Of a stretch of 64,000 nt of DNA, positions 1-10,336 are shown piece after piece. Both the position numbers and the translations under genes were made by a program. The stretch's first letter is position 1. Every line of letters starts with the position of its first letter. Where the stretch lies: assembly GCA_020744425.1 (NCBI GenBank), contig JAGMUV010000044.1, forward strand, positions 124,001-188,000, given 5' to 3'. This stretch comes from Dactylonectria macrodidyma. Taxonomy: Eukaryota > Ascomycota > Sordariomycetes > Hypocreales > Nectriaceae. Below the pieces are notes generated by a model. It ran no database searches. It was not told the DNA's origin and was given only the letters and a program-made list of their open reading frames with translations.

Positions 1-1195
1 TGCATGGCACACTTGTTCTAAGCTGCTTTCAATATCTTGTCTTCCTCTGACAAAGGACCGTGAGAATAGGCACAACCACCCGGGGATGAACCAAATAGGG
101 TGGTATCTGCGACAATACCTCATCCCAGTTCTAATGGTTTGTGCCGACTACTTTTCACCACCTCCTGAGGGGTTTTCAGGACATATTGTGTCGGGGCTGA
201 GGGCTCCACTAGCTAGAGAAGCGGATCCTTTTAAGATGGGGTTCATACGAAGGTGGTCCAACTGTTGCTCGGCACTGACGGCCGTGACTGACATTGCGAT
301 ACACGACAAGCTGCTGAGCCGACGTGATCTGCATCAAGATGTCAAGCACAGCCAGGCTGTTGTCACGTGACGGATTCCTACACCGGCATGGCTTGAGATG
401 CCAGTCAGTAGGGAAGATGGTGGCACCCATCTTCCCAGTAATTCAGTTAAAACCATAGCTAAGAACAGACTTCATACAGTACTCTACTGCTATTAGACAA
501 AAATAATCCACCTTCCCCGCGTATACAGATTTTTAAATCGCCGCCCACCAAGACGTTCTTTCTATTCTCATCGATTTCCGTGTAGCGGAGACGCGGTTCG
601 GACGCAGCCCCTTCACACCGCTGAAAGCGTATCATGGCTTTCGTATAGATTGTTCATGGAAGGCGATGCGATTCATTTATATATGTGAACACAGTTGTAT
701 GCTAAAAAAACGGATGCCATGTACGAGAAGACAGATTTCCTTCGAGACGCCTGTCCTCGATAGTGACCTATCTACCCTATACTACAATGGGCAACTCACT
801 CCTTTCCTGCTTGACGTCAAAAACAGCAAGAACACAAACCCCCTTTTTCTTAACCAACTGCTTTCTTACTAAAAATAAAGCTAGCGTTCAGGGTTTGGCG
901 GGCTTTAAGAACCTGATCAGCAGTTATAGCCTGCAGTCGGACATTCGGGCAGCCGGAACAGGCCAGTGGCACAAATCCACACCGGTAGTACCATTGAGAC
1001 GTGATGACGCAGCATGGACACATGACTGTGGCATACGGAGGTCTGTATGAATGACTGCAATAGTGGCCTCAAATATAAGCTACCGCGGATTCCACGGAAA
1101 AAGCTCACAGAGACAGGACCTAAAGGGCATTGAATTTCTCCCACATTTATACTCTCGTATTCTAATACGCCTCGCCTTTTTGTAACAAGTTAACC
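1..1195. other. Left intergenic stretch, no gene seen
   Basis: Only short open frames without family features occur here. The one recognisable element is a short piece resembling the start of the solo LTR found near 37 kb, listed separately. Nothing else could be assigned. Confidence 0.5.
187..235 (+). repeat. LTR-like fragment
   Basis: The 18 bases starting TGTGTCGGGGCTGAGGGC match the 5' end of the solo LTR at 37075. The similarity then fades, although an AGCTAG-containing stretch follows in both. This suggests a strongly decayed copy of the same retroelement. The right boundary is approximate. Confidence 0.4.
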
Positions 1196-2146
1196 ATGAA
1201 GATTGAGAGTCGAACTTTCGTCATTTCAGGAGGGTGAGAAGACCTACTATGATGATACATACCGTACCACGCCTATCATAAACTGACGACTGACTAGTGT
1301 TTCTGGTCTTGGAAAGGCCTGTGCTACAGACATCGTCCAGCGAGGTGGTAATGTTGCCCTTATAGACCTTGACGAGGAGCTTGGTTCAGCGGCTGTTGAA
1401 GAACTGGGACCTAGCGCCAGGTTCTACCGCGTTGGTGACACTTTGACCGACAAAATCGCCGACGCAGTTGAGAAATCGGCTCAGTGGGCCAAGGAGACAA
1501 ATAAACCACTCGGTGGTGTGATCCCTGGTGCGGGTATCTCAGTTCCTACACCGGTAAGTGTCATGCATTCATCTTTTCTTTTTGCTTTAAGAAGCAACGT
1601 TTTACCATTTTGGTTGGATCACATTTTAAGCCAGAAGAAGGGGCTAATAAATAGTAGCTCATCGACGAGAATAACGATCCCTTCCCGATCAACCATGTTG
1701 ACAAGATGCTAATCAACCTGCGAGGGACAATCGATCTCATCAGGCAAACCCTTCCTCATCTCATCTTTGCAACCCCAGAAGGTACTGACGGTGAACGGGG
1801 AGTCATTCTCATGATCGCCAGTCTTGCAGCATACGAAGGACAACCCGGTTTGGTCATGTACGCTGCAACGAAGGGTGCAGTTGTGAGCATGACACTGGCG
1901 CTCGCGCGCGAACTGGCACAGTTCGGCATCCGAGTCGTCTCAATCGCCCCCGGACTGTTCGAAACGGGCATGACGCAGGCAATTGGCGATTATGGGATGT
2001 GGGGTAAGCTCCAGAACTGCATGGAGTTTCCAGCACGGCCAGGAAAGGCTGAGGAGTTTGCTACGTTTGCAAGCCAGGTGATTGAGAATGTCATGTTGAA
2101 CGGAGAGGTGATTCGGCTCGACGGAGCCACAAGACTGCCGAGTTAA
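1196..2146 (+). CDS. Short-chain dehydrogenase/reductase (HSD10-like)
   Basis: Three exons join cleanly: 1196-1233, 1298-1553 and 1658-2146, giving about 260 residues. Both introns have good donors (GTGAGA, GTAAGT) and AG acceptors. The N-terminus carries a Rossmann nucleotide-binding motif, SGGVSGLGKA, created only by removing intron 1. The active-site region follows in exon 3, with IASLAAYEGQ and the YAATK (YxxxK) catalytic pair. The C-terminal part resembles type-2 3-hydroxyacyl-CoA dehydrogenases, including the APGLFETGM stretch. The expected reaction is NAD(P)-dependent oxidation of a hydroxy substrate such as a 3-hydroxyacyl-CoA; the substrate is inferred. A broken regulator follows 240 bp downstream in the same direction. 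Confidence 0.85.
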
Positions 2147-2385
2147 TTTTGAGATTGTCCAGCGGCGCCTCGAACCGCATCCAAGCCACCCAACTTTATT
2201 AATGACGCAATAAGAGAATGACCTACAAACTTGCTTCATCATCCATTTTCAATAATATAACGCAACCTCCTATTAAGCATGCCACTGTCCCAGCTTCCTT
2301 AGAGATGGAAAAACTACTGCAATGTAAGCCGCATCACTCTTCCGTTTGCTATTATTCACTGTTATTATACTATTCCTGAGGCGAC

Positions 2386-2740
2386 ATGACCAGCCAGAGT
2401 GACAGCCCTCATGGCCGTCCCCCTGTCAGGGCGCGGCCACTGATCGCTTGTAATTATTGTCGTGCAAAGAACCTCCGCTGTACGATATCAAGACACCCCA
2501 CCTTCCTCATTGTCACCGCCTCGTTAAGCTGGCTTCTTTTCTCTGATTAACCAAAGGAAAACAGTCGTGTATGAACTGCCTAGGCCACGATGAGTCATGA
2601 GTGTATGCGGCACGACAATGAGTGCGGCAGAGGGAGCTGAATCTCCAAAGTCATGTCGCAGCGGTTGGCACGTGTTGAAGGGCCGCGGAACAGGGCAAAA
2701 CGAACAACTCCATCCAGCTCAGAGCGCAGCCTAACTTGAG
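2386..2740 (+). pseudogene. Remnant of a Zn2Cys6 transcription factor
   Basis: The first frame opens with a start codon and reads into ACNYCRAKNLRC, the first half of a fungal binuclear zinc cluster. A probable intron region follows, with acceptor-like CCAAAG near 2555. The second half is GKQSCMNCLGHDES, and its sixth cysteine codon is replaced by TGA before VYA. A linker-like SQRLARVEG appears further on in another frame and then stops. No activation or fungal_trans domain is recognisable. This is probably a dead pathway regulator once paired with the adjacent dehydrogenase. Boundaries are approximate. Confidence 0.6.
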
Positions 2741-3369
2741 TTAACTCTTCACCCAAGACAGTGTCTCAATCCATTCCATACCGCTCGGCGTGACGACTTA
2801 TTCAGCCACCATATTGTACGTCCCCAGGCGCAACAATGTTGTGTTATCAACCCGTCTATCCACATCATCCAAGGACTAGACCGTCCTAACATCAATCCGA
2901 TCTGCCACTATCTACACTAGGAGTTAGCCATTTTCTCCGACTCGAGTTCGGCGCATATTCGGAACTGTCATTTCCTTTAACCAATAGTTTGACCATACTA
3001 GCTGACCTTTTAAGCCTATCGCTATTCCGGAGGACCGGGCCGTAACATCGGGGACTCCTGGACAGTGTACGTCACTTCCCACCTGTCAGCCCGCTCACAG
3101 AGATTGACCATCCTTAGGGCTTCTCGTCTACTTTCCTCAATCTTGACCTGGAACACTGCAGCACCCTTCTGCCTAACCCTGACTTCGACGGCTGGTCTGT
3201 TGATTTCGTTGCTCAACTTTGAATCAGCGACGCTATGGGTGACCAGCAATAAAGGGCTGTTGCTGTCATAATATGGTCAAGTGTGCTCACCAAACGCGCG
3301 GAAGGCTAATTTGGATATTTCAAACTGTATTTAACCCTCAGCCTGCTCTATTACTGAGTGTCGTCACTG
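2741..3369. other. No gene seen
   Basis: This may hold the eroded body of the regulator upstream, but no conserved motif could be read in any frame. Confidence 0.35.
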
Positions 3370-3955
3370 ACAAATGCCTAGCTATCTTGGGGTATCGGCG
3401 TTGCATCATGCGGAGGAGGGAACTCCTCCAGGCCCATCTCCACGCACTTCTAAAGTCCCTTCTCACTCTCTCCGTTCCGCAATCATGAGATGAAGTCCTC
3501 GGAGTCGAAGTCGGTTTCACTGGGGTTTACCTAGAAGGGGCAACTTCTCATGCACTCAGTTGGTTCGCCTGCGCATCAAATTGTCCACTTGAGTCTCAAT
3601 CACATTGCCATCTGGGTCACTGTACTAGATGGACGTGGTTGGCCCGTGGTTGATTGGCTAGACTGGTTCTATTTCCTTCTTCTTCCGCTGCTGATAGCCC
3701 AATAAGAGGTCTAACAAGGACCTGAAGCTAAAGGCCATGTGTTTAAGACCGCAAGTCGTGGGGTCTTTAGCTTTTATGCCAGGGATAGCCACGATGGCAA
3801 CGCAGTGATGCTCATCGATCTAAATCAGAAAGAAGTGGTTCCCGTTCTCCTACACGGCGCGAACGCCCAGAAAATCCTTGCAATAATTGACCATCCGTTC
3901 TAAATCGTTTGTTTAGAGTACTAAGAGTGTAAGGCCGTATTAAGGGGCCAGGCTT
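3370..3955 (-). pseudogene. Decayed glyoxalase-fold extradiol dioxygenase
   Basis: On the minus strand one frame reads, in order, TNDLERMVNYCKDFLGVRAV, HHCVAIVAIPG, CGLKHMAFSF, GYQQRKKKEIEPV, INHGPTTSI, YSDPDGNVIETQVDN and a weak NPSETDFDSEDFI tail. This is the conserved order of fungal glyoxalase/bleomycin-resistance/dioxygenase proteins, related to biphenyl-2,3-diol dioxygenase. The metal-ligand regions (HHCVAI, GLKHMAF, IETQVDN) are still visible. At least five in-frame stops interrupt it, for example before EN, PIN and YSD, so it cannot encode a full protein. The family normally cleaves catechol-type rings, which fits the nearby aromatic hydroxylase gene. Confidence 0.7.
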
Positions 3956-4847
3956 GAGTTCTGAACCCCTTGTCTATGAAACTCTAACCCAGCACCGCCA
4001 TATGGCTCTAGAGCCCACGGCTCCTGGATACGAGCATACAACACCTCATACAAACGCCGCTAAACCCCCAGGTCATGGGTTCTCTCCTACTCCACCCGCT
4101 ACGAAGCGCGCCGGCCGCTTCTATGATGCCGTCAAACCTAATGAGTCCGTTTCTCGAACGCCATTCACTCTGCGCTCCGACCACTCTTCTTCCACGCATC
4201 GCGCAGAGATTAGGCCCCAGCCGCTGAGAATCAAAGACCTTACCCGGTATCAAGGCTGTCGAGCCGCACTGATCAAGTCGCAATGCTATCATCATCTCGA
4301 TCGTGACCTGATAGTTGCCCGCGTTACAATTGTAAAATAGGGGTAGCGGGCATGAACAGGGACGGCTGTGCCGCAGACAGGAAGCTCCCCAACTGTACTA
4401 GTAAGCAAACTAATGAGCTCCTCGCGGTAAGTGTACTTCTCTATGCACTTTTGCAATTGCTGCGGAGTAATAAAGTCATCCTGCTAAGTTAGGTTGTGTT
4501 GATCAGCGGGCTAAGCGCTATTAAGGTTTAACTTTCATTAAAGGACCTACGCAGAGGTATTTAAGTTTATAAGCCAACTAAAGCGGGGCAAATTGCTGTT
4601 GTCAAGACCTATTAGGTTACTGTCTCAGTCAGACCCTTGAACAGCCGAAAACTCTGTAAAATTGCGAGTTCGGAGGCTCCCGATAGTGGCTGTAGCTCAG
4701 AAAGGGTTTACTAAGATTGCTAAGTAAGTGCTCTACAAACCTATAAAGGCGCCATATGATCTTACTTTTAATATATTTTTTCCTCTTGCTGTTTAACTCA
4801 GACGTGCAACCTGATAACTCATAGTCCCAGCCTAATTTGCTGCCAAG
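3956..4847. other. No gene seen
   Basis: This stretch lies between the dioxygenase remnant and the secreted cysteine-rich gene. It becomes AT-rich toward its right end and probably includes the promoter of the gene at 4848. No coding motif was recognised. Confidence 0.4.
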
Positions 4848-5532
4848 ATGAGACTTCTACCCATTTTACTCTTTACTATCTCAGTAAATGGACAATGCCG
4901 GAGACAGAATGCTTGTGGACCTGGGGGAGTGAGTAGTCCAGGTCAAAATTGCCGTCCAAACGTGGATGTAAGTTACTAAAGAGCAAGATATTATTCTAAG
5001 CTAACCGTGAGAATAGTATTGTAATCGCCAAGCATGTGGAGTTGTAAGTCTCTAGAAGTATTGAGACTATTGAGGCTTTTACTTATGTCTTAATAGGGTC
5101 AAACGTGTCAGAATCTCGAGCAATGTGATGGCTGGATTCAGGCAAATTGGTATGAGGTTAGTATATTTACCCTAATCTTTTAGCTCTTGAGAGTAAGCTA
5201 ATCTGTTTATAGAACTGCTATGTTAATTGCGTAAGTATTTTAAAGGTCCATTATTGTACAAATTGCTAATAGTATTGCTGTGTACCCGTCAATAATGAGC
5301 CATTCTTTATCTATACAACCTAGCGCAGTGGTATTACACTGGCTCTAGTGATGCAAACCGGAAGCGACGGTGGATTAGAGAGACTAGGAGGACTAGGATT
5401 CAACATCCTGGGGATCGTGAATTTTTTGCGATTTTCAGGAAGGAGTTCAGTCAAGTAGCACCCTCAGCTTCAGAGCTGTGGAGGAACGAGACCTCCCAGC
5501 AGCCGGGTGCAGCCGGACCTTTTTGTTCTTAG
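4848..5532 (+). CDS. Small secreted cysteine-rich protein, five or six exons
   Basis: The start codon sits in GCCAAGATG and opens a 15-residue hydrophobic leader, MRLLPILLFTISVNG, typical of a signal peptide. The exons are 4848-4967, 5017-5043, 5097-5156 and 5213-5230, then either 5273-5323 (about 91 residues) or 5273-5281 plus 5329-5532 (about 145 residues). The first four introns use GTAAGT or GTTAGT donors and AG acceptors, are 42-56 bp long and all lie in phase 0. The mature part is cysteine-dense (QCRRQNAC, GQNC, DYC, QAC, GQTC, EQC, ENC, VNC, YCC): 11 cysteines in the short form. The long form ends GPFCS and has 12, an even number. It looks like a disulfide-stabilised extracellular peptide, effector-like or antimicrobial; no family is recognised and the role is inference. 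Confidence 0.65.
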
Positions 5533-6039
5533 ATTGTATTTCAATTTCATCGCAAATTTCCTGTTGTTTAACTGTTTCCTTCTACTTCTGCTAAAACGCC
5601 TTCCTACATGCCCATCTGGCAAAGTCCTCGATCTCCCGCCCCCACTCGGATCTGCTGCTACAGCCTTCATCTTTCGAGCCTTTTTACAACCCATATTAAA
5701 GATCTAAGAAAACGAGTGGAACAAAATAAAGACACTGACCGGTATTGTTAAACTGCACGAGCTCATCCTAGGTGTAGTTATAATATCCCTCTACACACAC
5801 ACATACCGAAACGGCCTTAGGGGACGAGGAAGAAACCACTGAAGGCGGCGGATATTCGGTTGGGGAGCCTGATAAGCGGACGATGTGGTCGATGATAATC
5901 TCCATGGTGCACTGAATCTGGATGACCCAAAAGACGGCTAGCGAAGGCTATTAGAGTCTAGGCTCGCGAGATACAAGGAAATGTTGATGGGTGCCACCTA
6001 CTGATGAAGAAGAATATCTCGAAGCTGCCGAGTCTTTCG
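5533..6039. other. Intergenic region, no gene seen
   Basis: This is the 3' region between the secreted protein gene and the convergent regulator gene. It contains a short CACACACA run near 5796. No coding signal was recognised. Confidence 0.45.
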
Positions 6040-7615
6040 TCAGCTAGTTGCAAGGCGTAGACAGCAGTCGTACCCGCAAGAGACTCGCCTGGGTGGAATC
6101 ACGCCATAGATGTAACCCCATACGAGCCCACGGGAATAGTCCTGCTTTGGCATTGCTTTGATCTCAGTGTCACCTGTCCGATGATAATCCTTCATGACGC
6201 TGTCGATTGCACTCCCTTGCCCAAAGGATGCTTCGAAGAGCATCAATCTTGAGGCGATGGTCGCAGATTCAGACTTGGGGTCCCAGGGCGACAGGCCGTC
6301 AAATTCCTTCTCTTCCTCCAGCATGTACCTTGTACATTGCCCAAGAAGAGACGCCGCAATTATCGACATGATAGATGGGTTGAGCGAAAGCCTATCCAAT
6401 TCTTCAAGCAACGATGAGAGCCCACGAGGGGGTCCAGGAACACCAAGGCCGAAATCTGATTCGTCGCAGGGCAGAGACAGTTTGCAATCTTCATCCCGAA
6501 GCATCGGGGGTCGCCCTCTTGCACAAGTCGCGAATCTATCCGTCAAGTAAGCAGTCCAGAACACTCTCCGCCTTTCTTCCTGTTCGACAGGGTCAAGGTT
6601 TGCATCCGGCTCTCTGTTCAATCCCAAATCCAGGGCTAGCCGAACTGCAACACCTGTTTTTATCCAAGCTTTTTGCCTTCGGTTGGCTGAGGCGTGTGCC
6701 GATATCGAGTCATCATGCTGCCACACGATAGGGCGGGGAAGCGGAGGAGAGGCCTACCGGTGTAGTCAAAAGATGACAATAGCAGCATCGCTTGAACAGC
6801 ACAGATATTCTCTTCTTCATCAATGTTTGCCCACCGGTGCATGATGTCTTCCCAAGCGAGCTTCGCGTATGATTCAGCCGCCTGTTCTCCACGCTCCAGA
6901 AAGAAGCGATCTTCCGAAAACCGCAAAGCCAAAGCAAGGATTGCAAGGAGGAGGAAGTGGGGTAAAGTCGAGTTTTTCAATCTTCGCCTAAATCTTGCTT
7001 CGTGGAACAAAAAGTATGGTTGGTTGTGGCAACGGGCAAAGAAAATGTCCACCACAGAGGCCACGACTTCGCAGGGCGGCAGTCGGTCAAAATCGTGACC
7101 GATCCAAGAGGGTCGGCAGTTCGGAAGAAAAAGATTGTTGTTGATGGTGCTGGCGTCATTTCTGGCTTCATCAGCAAGCAGCCAGCGATCAGGACATTTG
7201 AGCAGAGTAACACACAAACCCTGGCTCGATGCTAGCTCATCCAGTCGCTTCTCAAGAGTGGACATTCTAGCTAGAAGATCCTAAACGCATTTAACCTCAA
7301 AGAAGGCGACATTCTCTAACCCTCGAGGTGATTACGTTGTTGGCTGGATCCGCCAGCGAAAGGGGTGAATAATCGCGGCAAATGGCAAGAGAATCTTGAA
7401 GCGCAATGTCCAAAACGTACACACAGTCGTGCCCATGCCGTTGGCATTGGGCACAGGTCGGCCGTTCACCAGAACAGCGGACCTTCTTGTTTCTGACAAG
7501 GCAGGTATCAACACCCTAAAGGCGACGGACGAGCCGAGAATCACCATACGTACCGACAATGTGAACATGCCTGCCTTACTCGCTTGATACGGCGATAACT
7601 TGCGCTATCAGACAT
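6040..7615 (-). CDS. Zn2Cys6 transcription factor with fungal_trans domain
   Basis: Four exons on the minus strand are 7615-7554, 7492-7321, 7280-6758 and 6686-6040, with frame kept throughout and about 467 residues. The start gives MSDSASYRRIKRVRQ followed by ACSHCRNKKVRC, which is completed only after intron 1, then CAQCQRHGHDC: the six cysteines of a binuclear zinc cluster. A coiled-coil-like linker (LEKRLDEL) follows. The middle-homology (fungal_trans) region shows FFARCHNQPYF, AWIKTGVAVRLALDLGLN and EERRRVFWTAYLTDR. It is a nuclear DNA-binding regulator expected to recognise CGG half-sites. Intron 2 is only 40 bp, so that junction is least certain. It may regulate the hydroxylase at 10337, whose upstream region is rich in CGG/CCG; this is inference. 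Confidence 0.85.
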
Positions 7616-10019
7616 CTTCAGTCTTGGGCGATGGAGTAGAAGGGTACAGAGCTAAGAGACGTAAGGAAGGGATTGAGGATGCAACAAGTACTTCCTGAAA
7701 AAAACAAGGGGGGAAACAAGGGAAAAGAAGGTGTGCGGGGATGCGAAGACGATGACTACGGGCATTTGTTTATTTATGCCTCTATGCGGCACTCGTCCAG
7801 ATTCAGCATGGGTCATTTGGCGGTAAACTTAATTCCGAGGGTGCCGAAAGAATGCCCTCCTCAGGTCGAGACACCAAGGTGTGGTATGCACGGAGCACAG
7901 GTGGTAAAGTACGGCTCAAATAGGGGCATGGTGCGGTCGTGAGAAAACCCGGGCAAAGCTTTTCTTGATGTGGCTAGGTAAATATGCGCTATTATAGTTG
8001 CATGCTCCGCCTTGGGTTGCCTGCAGGCGATTGCGGAGTTCGGAGTTTGAGTGTTGGGATATGCATTTGCCGGAGTCTGTTAGATTGGCGTCTGTGTATG
8101 GGTAGAAGAAGCAAGACTTCCGCCTCGGTGAAGGAGTAAAGAATGGTTGAGCTCTGGTGCGTCTCGGTGGTAGGTCTTTGAGGACGGGCTGGCCGCAGCC
8201 TTGGCAGCGAGGAGGACGATGAGGGAGTACTACATGGTAGCTGAGAGATGGTCAGTTACGGAGATTTGAGGTGTTCTCGATAAATGCGAGACATCTGACG
8301 TATCAGTGGGCGGGAGTTTGTCGATTGTTAGGAACGTTGCTGTCGGTTGGGATGATTTATTGTTGAAGAGGTTGTCGAGGGGTGAGCTGCGAGAACGCTA
8401 TATATACGACTTCATGGCTTCTCTAAGTTCTCGTCACAGGACTAAACAGTATAAGGATTACGTAGCTCGAACACGGGCCAATTGTCCCCACAACAACCCT
8501 GTATTATCTCCTATCGTAACCGAAATACCCAACTCTGATATACTCCAATCACAGGTACGAAGTTGTTTCCACGTTAAAGGGCAAGGAACCTACATATAAC
8601 AAGGGTCCATCTAGAACGGCTTCGGGATCACGGGCCACCGAAATCACTGAGAATGTAAATGCTAGAGAGTTTGAAAGCCCGAGTTTCTCCCACGTCCACC
8701 AAGCAAGCTATCTTACCTAATAGAATCATAGTCTTGCAATTGAGATAGGCCATTGTATGTCTATCACGGCCGTGGAGATTCATACCATGACTCGAAAGTG
8801 GGGTTCGTGTTCGGCATTTTAAGTCATGGTAATTGATTGGCCGCCGGGGAGCTTCAATCCCGCGGAGTTTCGCCAGGTTTCCCGCGGGTTTTCGGTTTAC
8901 AGAAGTACCATTGAGACGCTAGTTCATGCGGGGCAAAATTGCTGGCGTGATCCCACATATCGATCATTTTATCCTCTCGGGCATTCCCAGGCTGGCTTGA
9001 TTGCAGCATAGATGCGAATTATCTGTTTTGCCCTAACTCTAAATGCAAGGAGTAATGCTTACCTGCGCCCTCTGGAAGGGCTAACAGGATGGCTAATCGG
9101 CGGTCCGCCTGGTCTTATAGTGTTTCAGTTCCGGCTCAGTATGGTGGGTTGCTTGCCCGAGGGGGGAAACATCTTGAGTCAAAGTCATGCGTGCGAGTGT
9201 GGGGAGACACGACCGCTGTATCCTTACACCAAAGTCAACTACCTATTACCTTAGTCTAGTGATCCTCCATGACTTATTTGACCCGTCTTACCCACCGGGG
9301 AGCACCTTTGGGGCATGAGCAGAGTGAACGGAATGATAGCCGTAAATGACCCGAAGCCTGTACCACATTCGTTACTGGTCTAGGGGACATATCACATTAT
9401 GTTAACCCGATTGTGTCTGAGTCTCATTTATCGTGAGGTCTTATACTGTAGAATAGAAATAAATAAATATATTAATCAAGGACCTACTCCTTCTCCGTAG
9501 GTAAGACTGATTTCCCCTCTGTTACACAAAGGTCTATTAAGCCCGTGTATTACCACCTGTTGCACAAGACTTACAGCTACCACTGTAAATAATTGAAGAG
9601 AATCATAGGCAAGAAATTAGCAGGTTCTAGTCATGGCTATCTAACTGGAGACAGGCGACCGGCTGTTCTGGAAATAATGGCGACGATTATCTGCTAATGG
9701 AATTCCAATTGAGAAGGGCTTGGGCTTAGGAGATAAAATGTATCATTGACCGCATGACTTTTAGCTTAAGACTATTTGCTTATGCTCCCAAGGGCTCAAA
9801 CCTTTGGGAATAATATGACCCTAGAAAACTAAGAGTGTAAGGCCACAAGGAGCCAGGGCCGACGAGCAATCTGCCTCGAAATCCGCCACCATATAGGACG
9901 AGTTGAAGATGAAAGTGTAAAGTGTCAAATACGATCAAATTATGGCATCTGTGTTGCTCCAAGACCAAACGCTTAAACTCAGCCCCTCGTCTTGTAACCA
10001 TTTAGATCCCTTTCAGAGT
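7616..10019. other. Long gene-poor stretch
   Basis: No recognisable gene is present in 2.4 kb. Open frames up to 97 codons show no family features. A short minus-strand piece at about 9780-9880 shares the 16 bases CTAAGAGTGTAAGGCC with the start of the decayed dioxygenase at 3.9 kb and may be a scrap of a related copy. Promoters for the flanking genes are expected at both ends. Confidence 0.4.
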
Positions 10020-10216
10020 ACCGGCGGCGAAAGCTACTTCCGGACGCTGTACGCAGCGCAGGGACGAATCGAAGAATGCCGCCGGAATCCGGTGAAGTAG
10101 AGCATGGAAAATCCGCCGGCCGAGAAATGTCCAGCCGGAAACTTCTTGCCCGGCAAAACTGACGTCTCGTAGATCCGGCCCGAACAGCCGGAGTTTGTCT
10201 CGGATCTCGCGGCCAA
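10020..10216. promoter_or_regulatory. CGG/CCG-dense region upstream of the hydroxylase
   Basis: About 200 bp just upstream of the FAD monooxygenase carry many CGG and CCG triplets, including the palindromic CCGGAATCCGG at 10082-10092 (CGG-N3-CCG) and clusters such as CCGCCGGCCG. Zn2Cys6 regulators bind paired CGG triplets, and one such regulator is encoded 2.4 kb away. A regulatory role is inferred; simple GC-rich composition is the alternative. Confidence 0.35.
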
Positions 10217-10336
10217 TTGTGCATACCCAGTCTAGTTTGCCGACTTGAAAAGCGACCCTCCTTTCGCTCGATACCTAAGTACCTAGAATCATTTTGTGCC
10301 GTAACACTCCAAATCACTACATCAGTATCTCGAAGA

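Noticed and set aside
9780..9880. Possible second dioxygenase remnant sharing 16 bases with the one at 3.9 kb.
   Set aside because: Similarity covers only the first dozen codons and does not continue, so a gene remnant cannot be claimed.
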